Assembly: GCA_009775265.1 (NCBI GenBank)
Contig: VSPG01000009.1
Coordinates: forward strand, 1-63,278
DNA: 63,278 bases
Source of the DNA: Muribaculaceae bacterium
GTDB lineage: Bacteria > Bacteroidota > Bacteroidia > Bacteroidales > Muribaculaceae
Reading direction: 5' to 3'
This document shows positions 41,664-51,193 of this stretch, piece by piece. The first letter of the stretch is position 1, and the number at the start of each line of letters is the position of its first letter. Made by a program: the position numbers and the translations under genes. The notes under the pieces were generated by a model. That model had not been told where the DNA came from. It ran no database searches and saw only the letters and a list, made by a program, of their open reading frames with translations.

Positions 41664-42998
41664 TCAATCCACAGGGTCGGTTGTCGAGTGTTCGGCCACG
41701 GCTATTTCGCTATCCGTGACGGATGTCTTTTTCTCTTTGAATATGAAGAAGAACAGCACGGCCACCAAAAGGGCGTAAGCGGCGAATATGAACCATGATT
41801 CGCGCCACCCGTCGAGTTGCTGCACGGCGTCGAGGCCGGGCACGAATACTTTCTTGTTTATCACGAATGTGCCAGCTATCCATGTGCCGAGCGACGCACC
41901 GATGCCGTTTGTCATTATCATGAACAGCCCTTGTGCCGATGAGCGCATCTCGGGCGATGTCTGCTGGTCGACGTAGAGGCCTCCGCTGACGTTGAAGAAG
42001 TCGAATGCGACACCGTAGACCACGCACGACAGCATCAGCAGTCCGACACCGGATGTGCTGGTGTCGCCGATGCCGAAGAATCCGAAACGGAGCACCCATG
42101 CCATCATGGCGATGAGCATCACGCCTTTGATGCCGAATCGGCGCAGGCACATCGGAATAAGCAGGATGCAAAGGGCCTCGCTGCACTGCGATAGAGAGAT
42201 GAGGAATACGGAGTTGGAGGCGAAGAAATCGTTGGCGTACTGCTCCACATTCTTGAAATGTTCGATGAATGTGGTGCCGTAGCTGTTGGTTATCTGCAAC
42301 GACACGCCGAGGAGCATGGAGAATATGAAGAATATGGCCATTTCCTTGCGCTTGAAGAGCTTGAAAGCGGTAAGGCCGAGGGCATCGGCTATGGAGCCTT
42401 TTGCGTCGCGGTTGACAGGGCATGCGGGCATCGACAATGCGTAGGCTGCGAGTATGAGGCTGAGAACCCCGCATGTGATGAGCTGCATATAGCTGTTGGC
42501 CAACGGGGTGCCGTCTACTTTAACAAAGTTGACAAACCACTCGGCGGCTATGAAACCTACGGTTCCGAACACACGGATGGGCGGAAAGTGCTTCACGGTG
42601 TCAAGCCCAGCGCGTGTAAGTGCGTTGAACGCCACTGAGTTGTTCAAGCCTATGGTGGGCATGAAGAAAGCTACCGAAAGGGTGTATAGCGCAAACAGCG
42701 GGCCGAACTGTACATCGGCACCGGCGCGCATGGCATAGAATCCTGCGCCGAGCATGAATCCGCCTGCGAGCACATGGCAGAGGCTGAACATCTTCTGCGC
42801 GGGGATGAAACGGTCGGCCACCATGCCTACTATGCCGGGCATGACAAGCGACACTATGCCCTGCACGGTGTAGAACCAGAAGATGTAGTCGCCGAGACCC
42901 ACGGCGTTGAGGTACAGGCCTAACGACACCAGATACGAGCCCCATACGGCAAATTCGAGGAAGCCGAGGGCTGCGAGGCGTGTCTTGATAGCTTTCAT
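41664..42998 (-). CDS. Nucleoside permease, NupG-like MFS transporter
   Basis: 444-aa inner-membrane protein with about twelve hydrophobic segments, of the nucleoside:H+ symporter family within the major facilitator superfamily. Recognisable are the start LGFLEFAVWGSYLVSLGLYL and MPGIVGMVADRFIPAQK after span 2, GLNNSVAFNALTRAGLD, the FPPIRVFGTVGFIAAEW stretch, and VDQQTSPEMRSSAQGLFM. It takes up nucleosides in the known E. coli homologue; specificity here is inferred. It leads the operon with rsmE, kdsA and the TPR gene. A TACCTTTG box lies at 43037-43044 (minus strand) without a clear upstream TTTG. Confidence 0.88.
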   Translation of the reverse strand: MKAIKTRLAALGFLEFAVWGSYLVSLGLYLNAVGLGDYIFWFYTVQGIVSLVMPGIVGMVADRFIPAQKMFSLCHVLAGGFMLGAGFYAMRAGADVQFGPLFALYTLSVAFFMPTIGLNNSVAFNALTRAGLDTVKHFPPIRVFGTVGFIAAEWFVNFVKVDGTPLANSYMQLITCGVLSLILAAYALSMPACPVNRDAKGSIADALGLTAFKLFKRKEMAIFFIFSMLLGVSLQITNSYGTTFIEHFKNVEQYANDFFASNSVFLISLSQCSEALCILLIPMCLRRFGIKGVMLIAMMAWVLRFGFFGIGDTSTSGVGLLMLSCVVYGVAFDFFNVSGGLYVDQQTSPEMRSSAQGLFMIMTNGIGASLGTWIAGTFVINKKVFVPGLDAVQQLDGWRESWFIFAAYALLVAVLFFFIFKEKKTSVTDSEIAVAEHSTTDPVD

Positions 42999-43059
42999 GA
43001 TGGTTGTGTATTTAAGAGATTGTCTTGGAAATTGTGCAAAGGTAAGAATTTTCGCGGAA

Positions 43060-43656
43060 TTATGGCGCGTCGGCGCCGGTGTTTTTCTTGCCCCGGATGC
43101 GTTCGTTGAGGCGTGCGGCCTCTTCGTATTGTTCGTTGTCGATGAGGCGTTGCAGTTCGCGCTCCATGGCTTCGAGGCTTTCTTCTTCCGCAGCCTCTGC
43201 CTGCTGTCCGGTTTCAGCGTCTTTTACGTCGTCGGGGTCGGCTATGATGAAGCCTGTCTCGTCGAGTACGGCGCGTGTGGTGAATATGGGTGCGTGGGTG
43301 CGTATGGCCAAAGCTATGGCGTCGGAGGTGCGTGCGTCGAGCGTGATGGTGCGCTGCCCGTCGGCAAAGGTGAGTTCCGAACTGAATATGCCGTCCTCGA
43401 AGCGGTAGATGTAAACTTGCTCGAGACGCACGCCGAATGCCTGGGCGAAGGTGCACATCAGGTCGTGTGTGAGCGGGCGGGGCGTGATGATGCCTTCAAG
43501 GGCGATGGCTATAGACTGGGCCTCGGGAGCGCCTATGACCACCGGGATGCGGTATGGACCGTCGGTCTGCGCCAGCAGCAGGGCGTAAGCGCCGTTCTGA
43601 AGCTGGTTGTAGCTCAGTCCCATGACCCGCAGCGGAATGAGGTTGTCGCTGTCCAT
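43060..43656 (-). CDS. Bifunctional nuclease-family protein with UVR motif
   Basis: 198-aa cytoplasmic protein. Residues 1-~135 form a BFN/DUF151 domain (PVVIGAPEAQSIAIALEG, RPLTHDLM, DARTSDAIALAIRTHAPIFTT), proteins reported to degrade RNA and DNA. The C-terminus carries a UvrB/UvrC-type motif (ELQRLIDNEQYEEAARLNER), a combination regular in Bacteroidota. The start at 43656 is chosen from the fold; upstream sequence in frame belongs to mnmA. It follows mnmA by 5 bp. Confidence 0.88.
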   Translation of the reverse strand: MDSDNLIPLRVMGLSYNQLQNGAYALLLAQTDGPYRIPVVIGAPEAQSIAIALEGIITPRPLTHDLMCTFAQAFGVRLEQVYIYRFEDGIFSSELTFADGQRTITLDARTSDAIALAIRTHAPIFTTRAVLDETGFIIADPDDVKDAETGQQAEAAEEESLEAMERELQRLIDNEQYEEAARLNERIRGKKNTGADAP

Positions 43657-43661
43657 GGTGT

Positions 43662-44744
43662 CTATATCTGCACGGCTCCGCCGCTGATTATGCCTGAGCC
43701 GTAGCACAGGCGCGATTCTTTGTCGTAGATGACGGCGAATTGTCCCGGGGCTATCCCCTGGACGGGTTCGGCGCTGTGGAGCACATACTCGCCTTCGGCT
43801 CCGATGCGCGTGAGCGTGCCGGGTGTGAACATGGGTGTGTGTCGGTTTTTAAACGTCACCTCCACTCCTGCTGCCGATGCTTCGTCTCCCCATGGGTCGG
43901 CGGTGATGAAATGCATCTCCGAGAGGTGCATGGTGTCGCCATACTGCCGGGCGGTGTCGTAACCTTGCGACACGTAGATTACGTTGTCGTGTACGTTCTT
44001 ACGCACCACGTACCATGGGCCGCCGCTGAGTCCGAGGCCTTTTCGCTGGCCTATGGTGTGGAACCAGTAGCCGCGGTGTTCGCCGAGTTTGCGCCCGGTC
44101 TCGAGTTCTACGATGGCGCCTGGGCGTTCGCCGAGATGTCTGCGGATGAAGTCGTTGTAGTTGATTTTGCCGAGGAAGCATATGCCTTGCGAGTCTTTGC
44201 GGTAGGCATTTGGCATGCGGCATTCTATGGCCAGTTCACGTACCCGGCTTTTTGGCAAATCGCCGATGGGAAACATGAGGTGGCTCAGCTGGCCATAGGA
44301 GATACGTGCCAGAAAGTCGGTCTGGTCTTTTACGGGATCGACGGCGGTGCCGAGCCACACTTTTCCGTCGTGTTCCACGGTAGTGGCGTAATGGCCGGTG
44401 GCAGTGCGGTCGAATTCGTGTCCCCACCGCTGTTCGAAATAGCCGAATTTGATGATGCGGTTGCACATTATGTCGGGGTTGGGCGTGAGACCTCGGCGCA
44501 CGGTATCGAGCGCGTACTGCATCACGTTGTCCCAGTATTCGTCGTGCAGGGATACTACGTCGAACGGGAGCGCGTATTTACGCGCTATGAAGCGGCACAT
44601 CTCGATGTCTTCTTCGGCTGCGCAGTCGCCTAAATCGTTGGCTATGCGGATATAGAACAGGTGCAGCGTGTGCCCCTGCTCGAGCAGGCGGTGGACGGCG
44701 ATGGCGCTGTCTACGCCGCCTGAGATGAGCACGGCCACATTCAT
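43662..44744 (-). CDS. mnmA: tRNA-specific 2-thiouridylase MnmA
   Basis: 360-aa cytoplasmic enzyme that thiolates U34 of tRNAs for Lys, Glu and Gln. It has the PP-loop SGGVDS (residues 8-13), the first catalytic cysteine in NPDIMCNRIIKFG and the second in SQGICFLG, and the C-terminal beta-barrel. Length is standard. It overlaps the upstream DUF5106-like gene by 4 bp (ATGA). Confidence 0.95.
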   Translation of the reverse strand: MNVAVLISGGVDSAIAVHRLLEQGHTLHLFYIRIANDLGDCAAEEDIEMCRFIARKYALPFDVVSLHDEYWDNVMQYALDTVRRGLTPNPDIMCNRIIKFGYFEQRWGHEFDRTATGHYATTVEHDGKVWLGTAVDPVKDQTDFLARISYGQLSHLMFPIGDLPKSRVRELAIECRMPNAYRKDSQGICFLGKINYNDFIRRHLGERPGAIVELETGRKLGEHRGYWFHTIGQRKGLGLSGGPWYVVRKNVHDNVIYVSQGYDTARQYGDTMHLSEMHFITADPWGDEASAAGVEVTFKNRHTPMFTPGTLTRIGAEGEYVLHSAEPVQGIAPGQFAVIYDKESRLCYGSGIISGGAVQI

Positions 44745-45646
44745 TGCTGCGATGCCATTACGTTGAACACTTGCAGCGCCGTGACATACGGCCTGTCCTT
44801 AAGCACGATGCGTCCGTGCTCGTCGAGCAGATAGACGGCCGGGCTCAGTCTCTGGGTGAAATATTCGCCGGCATCGGGCATGGCGCCTTTTATCCATGAG
44901 TCGGGCAGCTTTACGAGGGCTTCGGATGCGGTGTCGGTGAGTTCGCCGGGATAGAACCAGGCAATGCGCAGTGCGCCATTCTCCATAAGCGTGCGCGTGG
45001 CAGGGTCGATGCTGAAGCGTATGGCGGCCGTGGAACTCTGCATGTCTTCCGGGTCGGCCAGTACCACCATTGTGCTTACGGTATCTGCCTCAAGGGTGTG
45101 TCGGCTGCCGTCGGCTGCCGTGTAGGGCAGCGCGGGCATGACCTGGCCGAGCGAAGTGGAGTTTATGCGCCGCAGGTGGCGGGCGAAGTGTTCGCGCTCC
45201 TGAGCCGGGATTTTCTTATTTGTGGCTGCTGCTGCGGCGAATGGCATGTATAGCTCGTCGCTTACGATTTCTGCAGTGTCGCTGTATGTCCAGTTCTCGG
45301 CCATCTGTGCCGTGCGCAGGAGTTTTTTGCTGTCCTTGCTGACGTCCTTAAGCAGGTTTTTTATGGAAAGGTGAGCTGTGTCGGCTGCGCAGTAGGGCAT
45401 GAACGAAATCCAGTCGCCGAATGCAGCATTGAGTCCTTCGGGGCGTTCGAACACCTTTTTGAAGTCGGCACGCTCCCAGAAGTGGTAGACTATGAAATTG
45501 CAGCGTTCGCGCAGCATAGTCATGCCCTCCGGGGGCTTGGGGTATGGAAACAGCTCCGGACGTTGTGCCGGCTGCTGCGCGGCAGCGGATAAGGCAAAGG
45601 CCGCGGCGGCTGCTATGGCTGCGGCATGTAGCTTCAGTCGGCTCAC
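44741..45646 (-). CDS. Exported thioredoxin-like protein lacking the CxxC (DUF5106-like)
   Basis: 301-aa exported protein. The GTG start at 45646 overlaps the trxA stop (GTGA) and gives a signal peptide (LHAAAIAAAAAFALSAAAQ). The middle resembles DUF5106 (NFIVYHFWERADF, YSDTAEIVSDELYMPFAAAA). The C-terminal half follows a thioredoxin-like pattern but where relatives have a CxxC there is VVLADPEDMQSS, so redox activity is not expected. It still ends like a thioredoxin fold (SPAVYLLDEHGRIVLKD, then RPYVTALQVFNV). The upstream ATG in frame at 45886 was rejected because it lies inside trxA. The role is unknown; an envelope binding protein is a guess. Confidence 0.72.
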   Translation of the reverse strand: MSRLKLHAAAIAAAAAFALSAAAQQPAQRPELFPYPKPPEGMTMLRERCNFIVYHFWERADFKKVFERPEGLNAAFGDWISFMPYCAADTAHLSIKNLLKDVSKDSKKLLRTAQMAENWTYSDTAEIVSDELYMPFAAAAATNKKIPAQEREHFARHLRRINSTSLGQVMPALPYTAADGSRHTLEADTVSTMVVLADPEDMQSSTAAIRFSIDPATRTLMENGALRIAWFYPGELTDTASEALVKLPDSWIKGAMPDAGEYFTQRLSPAVYLLDEHGRIVLKDRPYVTALQVFNVMASQQ

Positions 45647-45966
45647 AGCGCGAGCAGTTCTTCGATTTTTTCCTTTATGGCCTCGTAGCTCTGTGAGCCT
45701 GCGAGGCGGAGCGACGTCTTTTTGCCGTCTTTGAAAAAAAGGATGGTGGGGAGCGCCATTACGCGGCACTCTACGGCGAGGTCGTTCTGTTCGTCCATGT
45801 TGTATTTTCCGACAACTGCACGTCCGTCGTATTCCTCGGCCAGACGGTCGACTACGGGAGCCATTGCCACGCACGGTCCGCACCATGTGGCCCAGAAGTC
45901 CACTACTACAGGTGTGCCGGATGCTATGATGTCTTTTACGTTCTCGTCGGTGAAAGTTTGTGCCAT
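45643..45966 (-). CDS. trxA: Thioredoxin
   Basis: 107-aa cytoplasmic thiol reductant with the active site WCGPC (Cys29, Cys32) after VVDFWAT, the cis-proline region ALPTILFF, and normal length. No signal peptide. It follows dnaE in the same orientation? It actually precedes the DUF5106-like and mnmA genes; dnaE, upstream on the minus strand, ends 48 bp before it. It may supply reducing power to MnmA, whose sulfur transfer needs thiols (inference from linkage). Confidence 0.95.
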   Translation of the reverse strand: MAQTFTDENVKDIIASGTPVVVDFWATWCGPCVAMAPVVDRLAEEYDGRAVVGKYNMDEQNDLAVECRVMALPTILFFKDGKKTSLRLAGSQSYEAIKEKIEELLAL

Positions 45967-46014
45967 GATAAAGTATATTATGGTGTGAATTATTGAGTTG
46001 CTGAAGTTAACGGT

Positions 46015-49000
46015 TTAGTGGCGGCGCTGCACTTCGTATTCGATGTCGCAGTCGTCGAGTGCCTGGAGAGTGGCGCGTGTGAGCGGTATGCGTCGTGCCG
46101 AGCGCATGCTGATTTTGCGGTTATAGCGCGGGGAGAAGATGCTGAACGACAGCGTCCCCTGCTGCTCGGCGGGTTTGTCGAGTATGTCGTTGAGTATGAG
46201 CGAGAACTGTGGCGTAAGGTCGTCGTCGGCCACTTTGAGTGTGATTCCGTCGATGAGCGTACCCTTGATGTCGTCGAGCAGACGCACGGAGTCGAGGCGG
46301 AAGCGTACGTCGTCGCCGTAGCGCCCCTTGGAGTAGGTGCCGGTTACGAGCACGGGTGTGCCGGGCTGGCAAAGGTGGCCGTATTCGTATATGTTGCGTC
46401 CGAAAAGGATTATTTCGGATGTGCCTGTGAAATCCTCGATTTTTACCACTTGCATGGGATCGCCTTTGCGGGTGGTTTTGGGGGTGTTGGAGAGCACGAG
46501 TCCTCCGAAATTTATCTCCATGCCGTCCTGCGGCACAAGCGCGTCGCGCTGCGCAAGGGTGCATTTCACACCGAAGCTCAGTTCCATGTAATAAGGGTCG
46601 AGCGGGTGGGCCGACATGTATATGCCCACAAGTTCACGCTCGCGCTCGAGGCGCATGATGGCCGTCCACGGCATCACATGCTCGATGGGGGGGCGGCTGG
46701 CTGCGGCCACAACTTCGTCGTCGTCGCCGAACAGCGAGGCCTGTTGTTCCTGGCGGGCGTTCTGTGTCTGTGCTCCGTAGCGAATGAGCGCTTCGGAGAG
46801 CGTGCCGCCGCGCAGCGTCTCGGCAAAGAAGTCTTCGCGCTGTATCTCCGAGAAGCGGTCGAATGCGCCTGCGAGGGCGAGGTTTTCGAGCACTTTGCGG
46901 TTCATGACTCCGGCAGGGATGCGCTCAACGAGGTCGTATATGTCGCGGTAAGTGCCGTTGGCGTCGCGTTCTTCTATTATGGCGCGCGCCACGCCTTCGC
47001 CCACGCCTTTGATGGCCATGAGGCCGAATCGTATGTCGCCGGCGCTGTTGACGCTGAAACTCGTGCGCGATTCGTTGATGTCTGGCCCGAGAACGCGTAT
47101 TTTCATGGCCTTGCATTCGTCCATGAAGCCTACGAGCTTGGTGATGTCGTTGAGGTTTCGGCTGAGCACTGCGGCCATGTACTCCGGCGGATAATTGGCT
47201 TTCAGATAGGCCGTCTGGAAAGCCACCCAGCTGTAGCATGTGGCATGGCTCTTGTTGAAGGCATAGGAGGCGAACTGCTTCCAGTCTTCCCATATCTTGT
47301 CGAGGACTTTGACGTCGTGGCCGCGTTCCTGTCCGCCTTTGAAGAACACGTCTTTGAGTTCTTCCATCTTGGCTATGAGCTTTTTGCCCATGGCTTTTCG
47401 CAGAGAGTCGCTCTGTCCGCGCGTGAATCCTGCGAGCAGTCGGCTGAGGAGCATGACCTGTTCCTGGTAGACGGTGACGCCGTAGGTGTCCTTGAGGTAT
47501 TTCTCCATCTCGGGGATGTCGTAGACAATGGGCGCCCGGCCGTGCTTGCGGGCAATGAAGTCGGGGATATACTGCATGGGCCCGGGGCGGTAGAGCGCGT
47601 TCATGGCTATGAGGTCCTCGAACGTGCTCGGCTGCAGTTCGCGCAGGTAGCGTTGCATGCCGGTGGACTCGAACTGGAACGTGCCTATCGTTCGTCCGGC
47701 GCAGTACAGGGCGTATGTCTTGGGGTCGTCGAGCGGGATGTTGTCGATGTCGACGTCGATGCCGTGTGTCTGCTTGATGTTGGCGATGGCCTCTTTTATG
47801 ATGGACAGCGTTTTGAGACCGAGGAAGTCCATTTTTATAAGGCCTGTCTCCTCGATGACGGAACCTTCGTACTGTGTGACGAGCACTTTTCCGTCCTTTT
47901 TGTCGACAGCCGTGCTGACGGGTACCCAGTCTGTGACGTCGTCGCGGCATATTATGACGCCGCAGGCGTGCACGCCGGTGTTGCGCACGTTGCCTTCGAG
48001 TGCCAGCGCGTAGCGCAGGGTGTCCTGCACGAGCGGGTTGGGGTTCTGAAGCTCGTTTTTAAAGTCGTCTACGTGCTCGTAGCAGTTTTTGAGGGTGGTT
48101 TTGAGTTCTTTGCCGTTTACTTCCGGCATGCGTTTCGGCACAAGTCCTGCCAGGCGGTTGCTTTCGGGGAGCGGCAGCTGCACCACGCGCGCCACGTCTT
48201 TGATGGCCGATTTTGCGGCCATGGTGCCGTAGGTTATGATGTGCGCCACTTTCTCCTCTCCGTATTTCTGCGTCACGTAATGGAGCACGTCTTCTCGTCC
48301 GTCATCGTCGAAGTCGATGTCAATATCAGGCAGCGATATGCGGTCGGGGTTGAGAAAGCGCTCGAAAAGCAGGTCGTATTTCAGCGGGTCGATTTGTGTG
48401 ATGCCGAGGCAGTAGGCCACGACCGAGCCGGCTGCTGAGCCGCGTCCGGGGCCAATCTTGACTCCGAGCTGCTCGCGGCCTGCGCGGATGAAGTCTTCGA
48501 CGATGAGGAAGTAGCCGGGGAAACCCATCGTTTTCATGATGTGCAGTTCGAAGCGTATGCGCTCGTCCACTTCCGGGTCGAGCGGCATGTCGTAGCGCTT
48601 GGCTGCGCCGTCGTAGGCGAGTTTGCGAAGATAGTCGGCCTCGAATTTTATGCGGTACAGCTTGTCGTAGCCTCCGAGCTTGCGTATTTTTGCCTCTGCG
48701 TCTTCCTGCGACAGCACGACGTTGCCGTGTTCGTCGCGGGTGAACTCGTCGAACAGTTCCTGCTCCGTAATGCGGCTGCGGTATTCCTCCTCGGTGCCGA
48801 AACTCTCCGGAATGGCGAATGTGGGCATGATGGGCGCATGGTCTATGGAGTATGCTTCCACCTTGTCGAGGATTTCGGTAGTGTTGGCAAGGGCTTCCGG
48901 GATGTCGGCGAACACTTCGTTCATCTCGGCCTGCGTCTTGAGCCACTCCTGTTTGGAGTAGAGCATGCGGTCAGGGTCGTCGAGCATCTTGCCGGTGCTG

Positions 49001-49815
49001 AGGCAAATCAGGCGGTCGTGCGCTTCGGCGTCTTCCTCGTTGGTGAAGTGCACGTCGTTGGTGGCCACGAGTTTGACTCCGTGCTTGCGCGCGAGCGCTA
49101 TGAGTTGCGGCTCGATGCGGCGCTGCAGTTCGTAGGCTTCGTGGTTGGCCCGCGGCACGGTGGCTTTGTGGCGCTGCAGTTCTATATAGTAATCGTCGCC
49201 GAATGTCTCCTTCCACCATGCCACGCATCTGTCGGCGGCGTCTTCGTCGCCTGCGGTAAGCAGTTTCGGCAACTCGCCGCCGAGGCATGCCGAGCATATG
49301 ATGAGGCCTTCGCGATGGGCCGCGAGGGTGGGCTTATCGGTGCGGGGATGGGAATAGAATCCTTCGGTCCATGCCTGGCTGACAAGCTTTATGAGGTTGT
49401 GGTAGCCGCGCTCGTTCTTCGCCAGTACTATAAGATGCCGGCCGGTGTCGCGCTTGTCCACATGCTCGTGCAGGTCTTTTTCCGCCACATACATCTCGCA
49501 GCCTATTATGGGCTTGAATATTTTAGCGCGCAGGGACTGCGCTTTGGCTGTGGCTTCTGCCGCCAATGCGTCGTCGCCGTCGTTGCGTGCTTTCTCGGCG
49601 GCTTTCTCGGCTTCTTTTATGGCATCTTTTGTCTTGCCGTTCTTTTTCTTTATATAGTTGGTGAACTCCTTTATCCCGTACATTGTGCCGTGGTCGGTGA
49701 GGGCCACGCCGGGCATGCCGTCGGCCATGGCTTTGTCTACTATGCCCGTGACGGATGCCTGGCCGTCGAGCACGGAGTATTGCGAGTGTACGTGTAGGTG
49801 TACGAAAGGAGTCAT
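46015..49815 (-). CDS. dnaE: DNA polymerase III subunit alpha
   Basis: 1266-aa replicative polymerase. An N-terminal PHP domain (FVHLHVHSQYSVLDGQ, LTDHGTMYG) is followed by the C-family palm with GPGRGSAAGSVVAYCLGI and the metal-binding PDIDIDF aspartates, the thumb and fingers, a helix-hairpin-helix segment (FGLMAIKGVGEGVARAI) and a C-terminal OB fold (MQVVKIEDFTGTSEIILFG). It is of the dnaE1 type. A TAACTTTG box at 49851-49858 on the minus strand lies 36 bp upstream. It leads the dnaE-trxA-DUF5106-like-mnmA-BFN cluster. Confidence 0.97.
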   Translation of the reverse strand: MTPFVHLHVHSQYSVLDGQASVTGIVDKAMADGMPGVALTDHGTMYGIKEFTNYIKKKNGKTKDAIKEAEKAAEKARNDGDDALAAEATAKAQSLRAKIFKPIIGCEMYVAEKDLHEHVDKRDTGRHLIVLAKNERGYHNLIKLVSQAWTEGFYSHPRTDKPTLAAHREGLIICSACLGGELPKLLTAGDEDAADRCVAWWKETFGDDYYIELQRHKATVPRANHEAYELQRRIEPQLIALARKHGVKLVATNDVHFTNEEDAEAHDRLICLSTGKMLDDPDRMLYSKQEWLKTQAEMNEVFADIPEALANTTEILDKVEAYSIDHAPIMPTFAIPESFGTEEEYRSRITEQELFDEFTRDEHGNVVLSQEDAEAKIRKLGGYDKLYRIKFEADYLRKLAYDGAAKRYDMPLDPEVDERIRFELHIMKTMGFPGYFLIVEDFIRAGREQLGVKIGPGRGSAAGSVVAYCLGITQIDPLKYDLLFERFLNPDRISLPDIDIDFDDDGREDVLHYVTQKYGEEKVAHIITYGTMAAKSAIKDVARVVQLPLPESNRLAGLVPKRMPEVNGKELKTTLKNCYEHVDDFKNELQNPNPLVQDTLRYALALEGNVRNTGVHACGVIICRDDVTDWVPVSTAVDKKDGKVLVTQYEGSVIEETGLIKMDFLGLKTLSIIKEAIANIKQTHGIDVDIDNIPLDDPKTYALYCAGRTIGTFQFESTGMQRYLRELQPSTFEDLIAMNALYRPGPMQYIPDFIARKHGRAPIVYDIPEMEKYLKDTYGVTVYQEQVMLLSRLLAGFTRGQSDSLRKAMGKKLIAKMEELKDVFFKGGQERGHDVKVLDKIWEDWKQFASYAFNKSHATCYSWVAFQTAYLKANYPPEYMAAVLSRNLNDITKLVGFMDECKAMKIRVLGPDINESRTSFSVNSAGDIRFGLMAIKGVGEGVARAIIEERDANGTYRDIYDLVERIPAGVMNRKVLENLALAGAFDRFSEIQREDFFAETLRGGTLSEALIRYGAQTQNARQEQQASLFGDDDEVVAAASRPPIEHVMPWTAIMRLERERELVGIYMSAHPLDPYYMELSFGVKCTLAQRDALVPQDGMEINFGGLVLSNTPKTTRKGDPMQVVKIEDFTGTSEIILFGRNIYEYGHLCQPGTPVLVTGTYSKGRYGDDVRFRLDSVRLLDDIKGTLIDGITLKVADDDLTPQFSLILNDILDKPAEQQGTLSFSIFSPRYNRKISMRSARRIPLTRATLQALDDCDIEYEVQRRH

Positions 49816-49952
49816 TTGCGTGCGTTGTGTTCGGTTGCTGTATGAGCACCCAAAGTTACGAAATTTTTCGCACGCACACGAGGCTGTTAAAGTTTTTTAT
49901 TCCTGTTTTACATGGGAAAGGTTCTGATAAAGATTTTTCCGGTGCCATGCTG

Positions 49953-51038
49953 TTATATGGTTCTCGCAAGTTCGGCGAGTGTGCCTATCTTCCGCCACTG
50001 GTCTTCGTAGGAAAGTCCGCGTGAGGCGTAGGACGAAAGCATGAATCCTGTGCGCGGGCTTATAGCCAACCTGCTGCCGGGGATTATGCGTGATGCGGTG
50101 GAGGCTATTTCCTGTATGGCGTCTTCATCGTCGGGCCATGGGCTATGGGCGTCGGACAGTCCCAACACCACTTTTTTGCCATGCGGGATGTGGCGCAGCA
50201 CGTCGGCAACGTGTTCGTCGTCGATGTTGAACGGGAGGTAGAATCTGTCCACATGCACTCCCGGCAGAAGCTTGTGCATGATATTGTCGGGGAAGTTGAC
50301 GTATCTCCATTCCGGCACTATGGTGTCGCCGCCGGTGAGGTAGAGGGCCGCTTCCATGCCTGAGGGCACTCCGGCGAGGGAACGGTTGAAAAGTTCGATA
50401 ATGCTTTCGTGCAGGGACACTATGTCGATGCCACCTTGCAGTAGACGTTTTGTGAAATTGGTTTCGCAGAGGCGTCCGCACACGGTGTCGTCGAGTATCA
50501 GGCTTCTGCATCCGAGTTCGTAGAAACGTAGAATCGTATGCCTGTATGCTTCGGAAATATCGTCTATGAGGTGCTCGGATGCAGGATACAATGTTTCCGG
50601 ATGCCCGTCGGTGGAAATCATTATATCCACGTACAGTTCGGCCGGAGAGGGTATTATCTGCCGGCATACCGCGCGGTCGGCTGTCGTAGCCGCAAGGAAG
50701 CGGAAGTCGTCGAAAAACGGGTGGTGCGGATTGAATGCTATACGGCCTTTGAAGCGCATCAGGTCGGTGAGCACGTCGTCGTTGTGGAACACGTGGCCGC
50801 TGTCTATCCTCTCTTTTTCTATGCCGGAAAGGCCGAAAAAGAAGTCTTTGTCCCAATGGCGCCAACGTATGCCGCCTGAGGTGACTGTCTTGAGGCCGGC
50901 GAGCAGCTGGCGCTCCACTATGTCGCGCACGGCTGCGTCTTCGGCCGTTTTGAGCGGAGCTGTGTCGGTGTGTGCCTGTTCTCTTTCTGCAAGTACGGGG
51001 ACCGGGGGCAGAAAGATGCCGATTACATCAATTTCCAT
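49953..51038 (-). CDS. MetE/YxjG-like protein without zinc ligands
   Basis: 361-aa TIM-barrel protein resembling the C-terminal domain of cobalamin-independent methionine synthase and the YxjG/YxjH type. The scaffold is clear (LLAGLKTVTSGGIRW, YRHTILRFYELGCRSLILDD, DDEHVADVLRHIPHGKKVVLGL, QWRKIGTLAELA). However, where relatives have the zinc-binding H-x-C this protein has YLTGGD (residues 233-238), and the later SPQCGF-like segment reads SPRTGF with Thr330 in place of cysteine. Methyl transfer to homocysteine as in MetE is therefore unlikely. Function is unknown. It is a single gene between dnaE and radC. Confidence 0.75.
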   Translation of the reverse strand: MEIDVIGIFLPPVPVLAEREQAHTDTAPLKTAEDAAVRDIVERQLLAGLKTVTSGGIRWRHWDKDFFFGLSGIEKERIDSGHVFHNDDVLTDLMRFKGRIAFNPHHPFFDDFRFLAATTADRAVCRQIIPSPAELYVDIMISTDGHPETLYPASEHLIDDISEAYRHTILRFYELGCRSLILDDTVCGRLCETNFTKRLLQGGIDIVSLHESIIELFNRSLAGVPSGMEAALYLTGGDTIVPEWRYVNFPDNIMHKLLPGVHVDRFYLPFNIDDEHVADVLRHIPHGKKVVLGLSDAHSPWPDDEDAIQEIASTASRIIPGSRLAISPRTGFMLSSYASRGLSYEDQWRKIGTLAELARTI

Positions 51039-51193
51039 AATGGTATAAGTTGATGAAGTGTTAAACGAACTTCGGCAAAGTTAAAGAATATCACATAAAC
51101 AGGCAAGCGATTAAGGAAAAATTTCTTTATTAAATTGTAGGTATTTTGTAAGTGTAATCAATTCAGTGGTTTGACTGTGCCCGGCGCATATAT

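Noticed and set aside
45643..45886. Extension of the DUF5106-like gene upstream to an ATG at 45886
   Set aside because: The added 80 codons lie inside trxA in another frame and would mask the obvious signal peptide.
46018..48438. 806-codon plus-strand frame opposite dnaE
   Set aside because: Antisense shadow of dnaE caused by its GC-rich third positions; no motifs or promoter.
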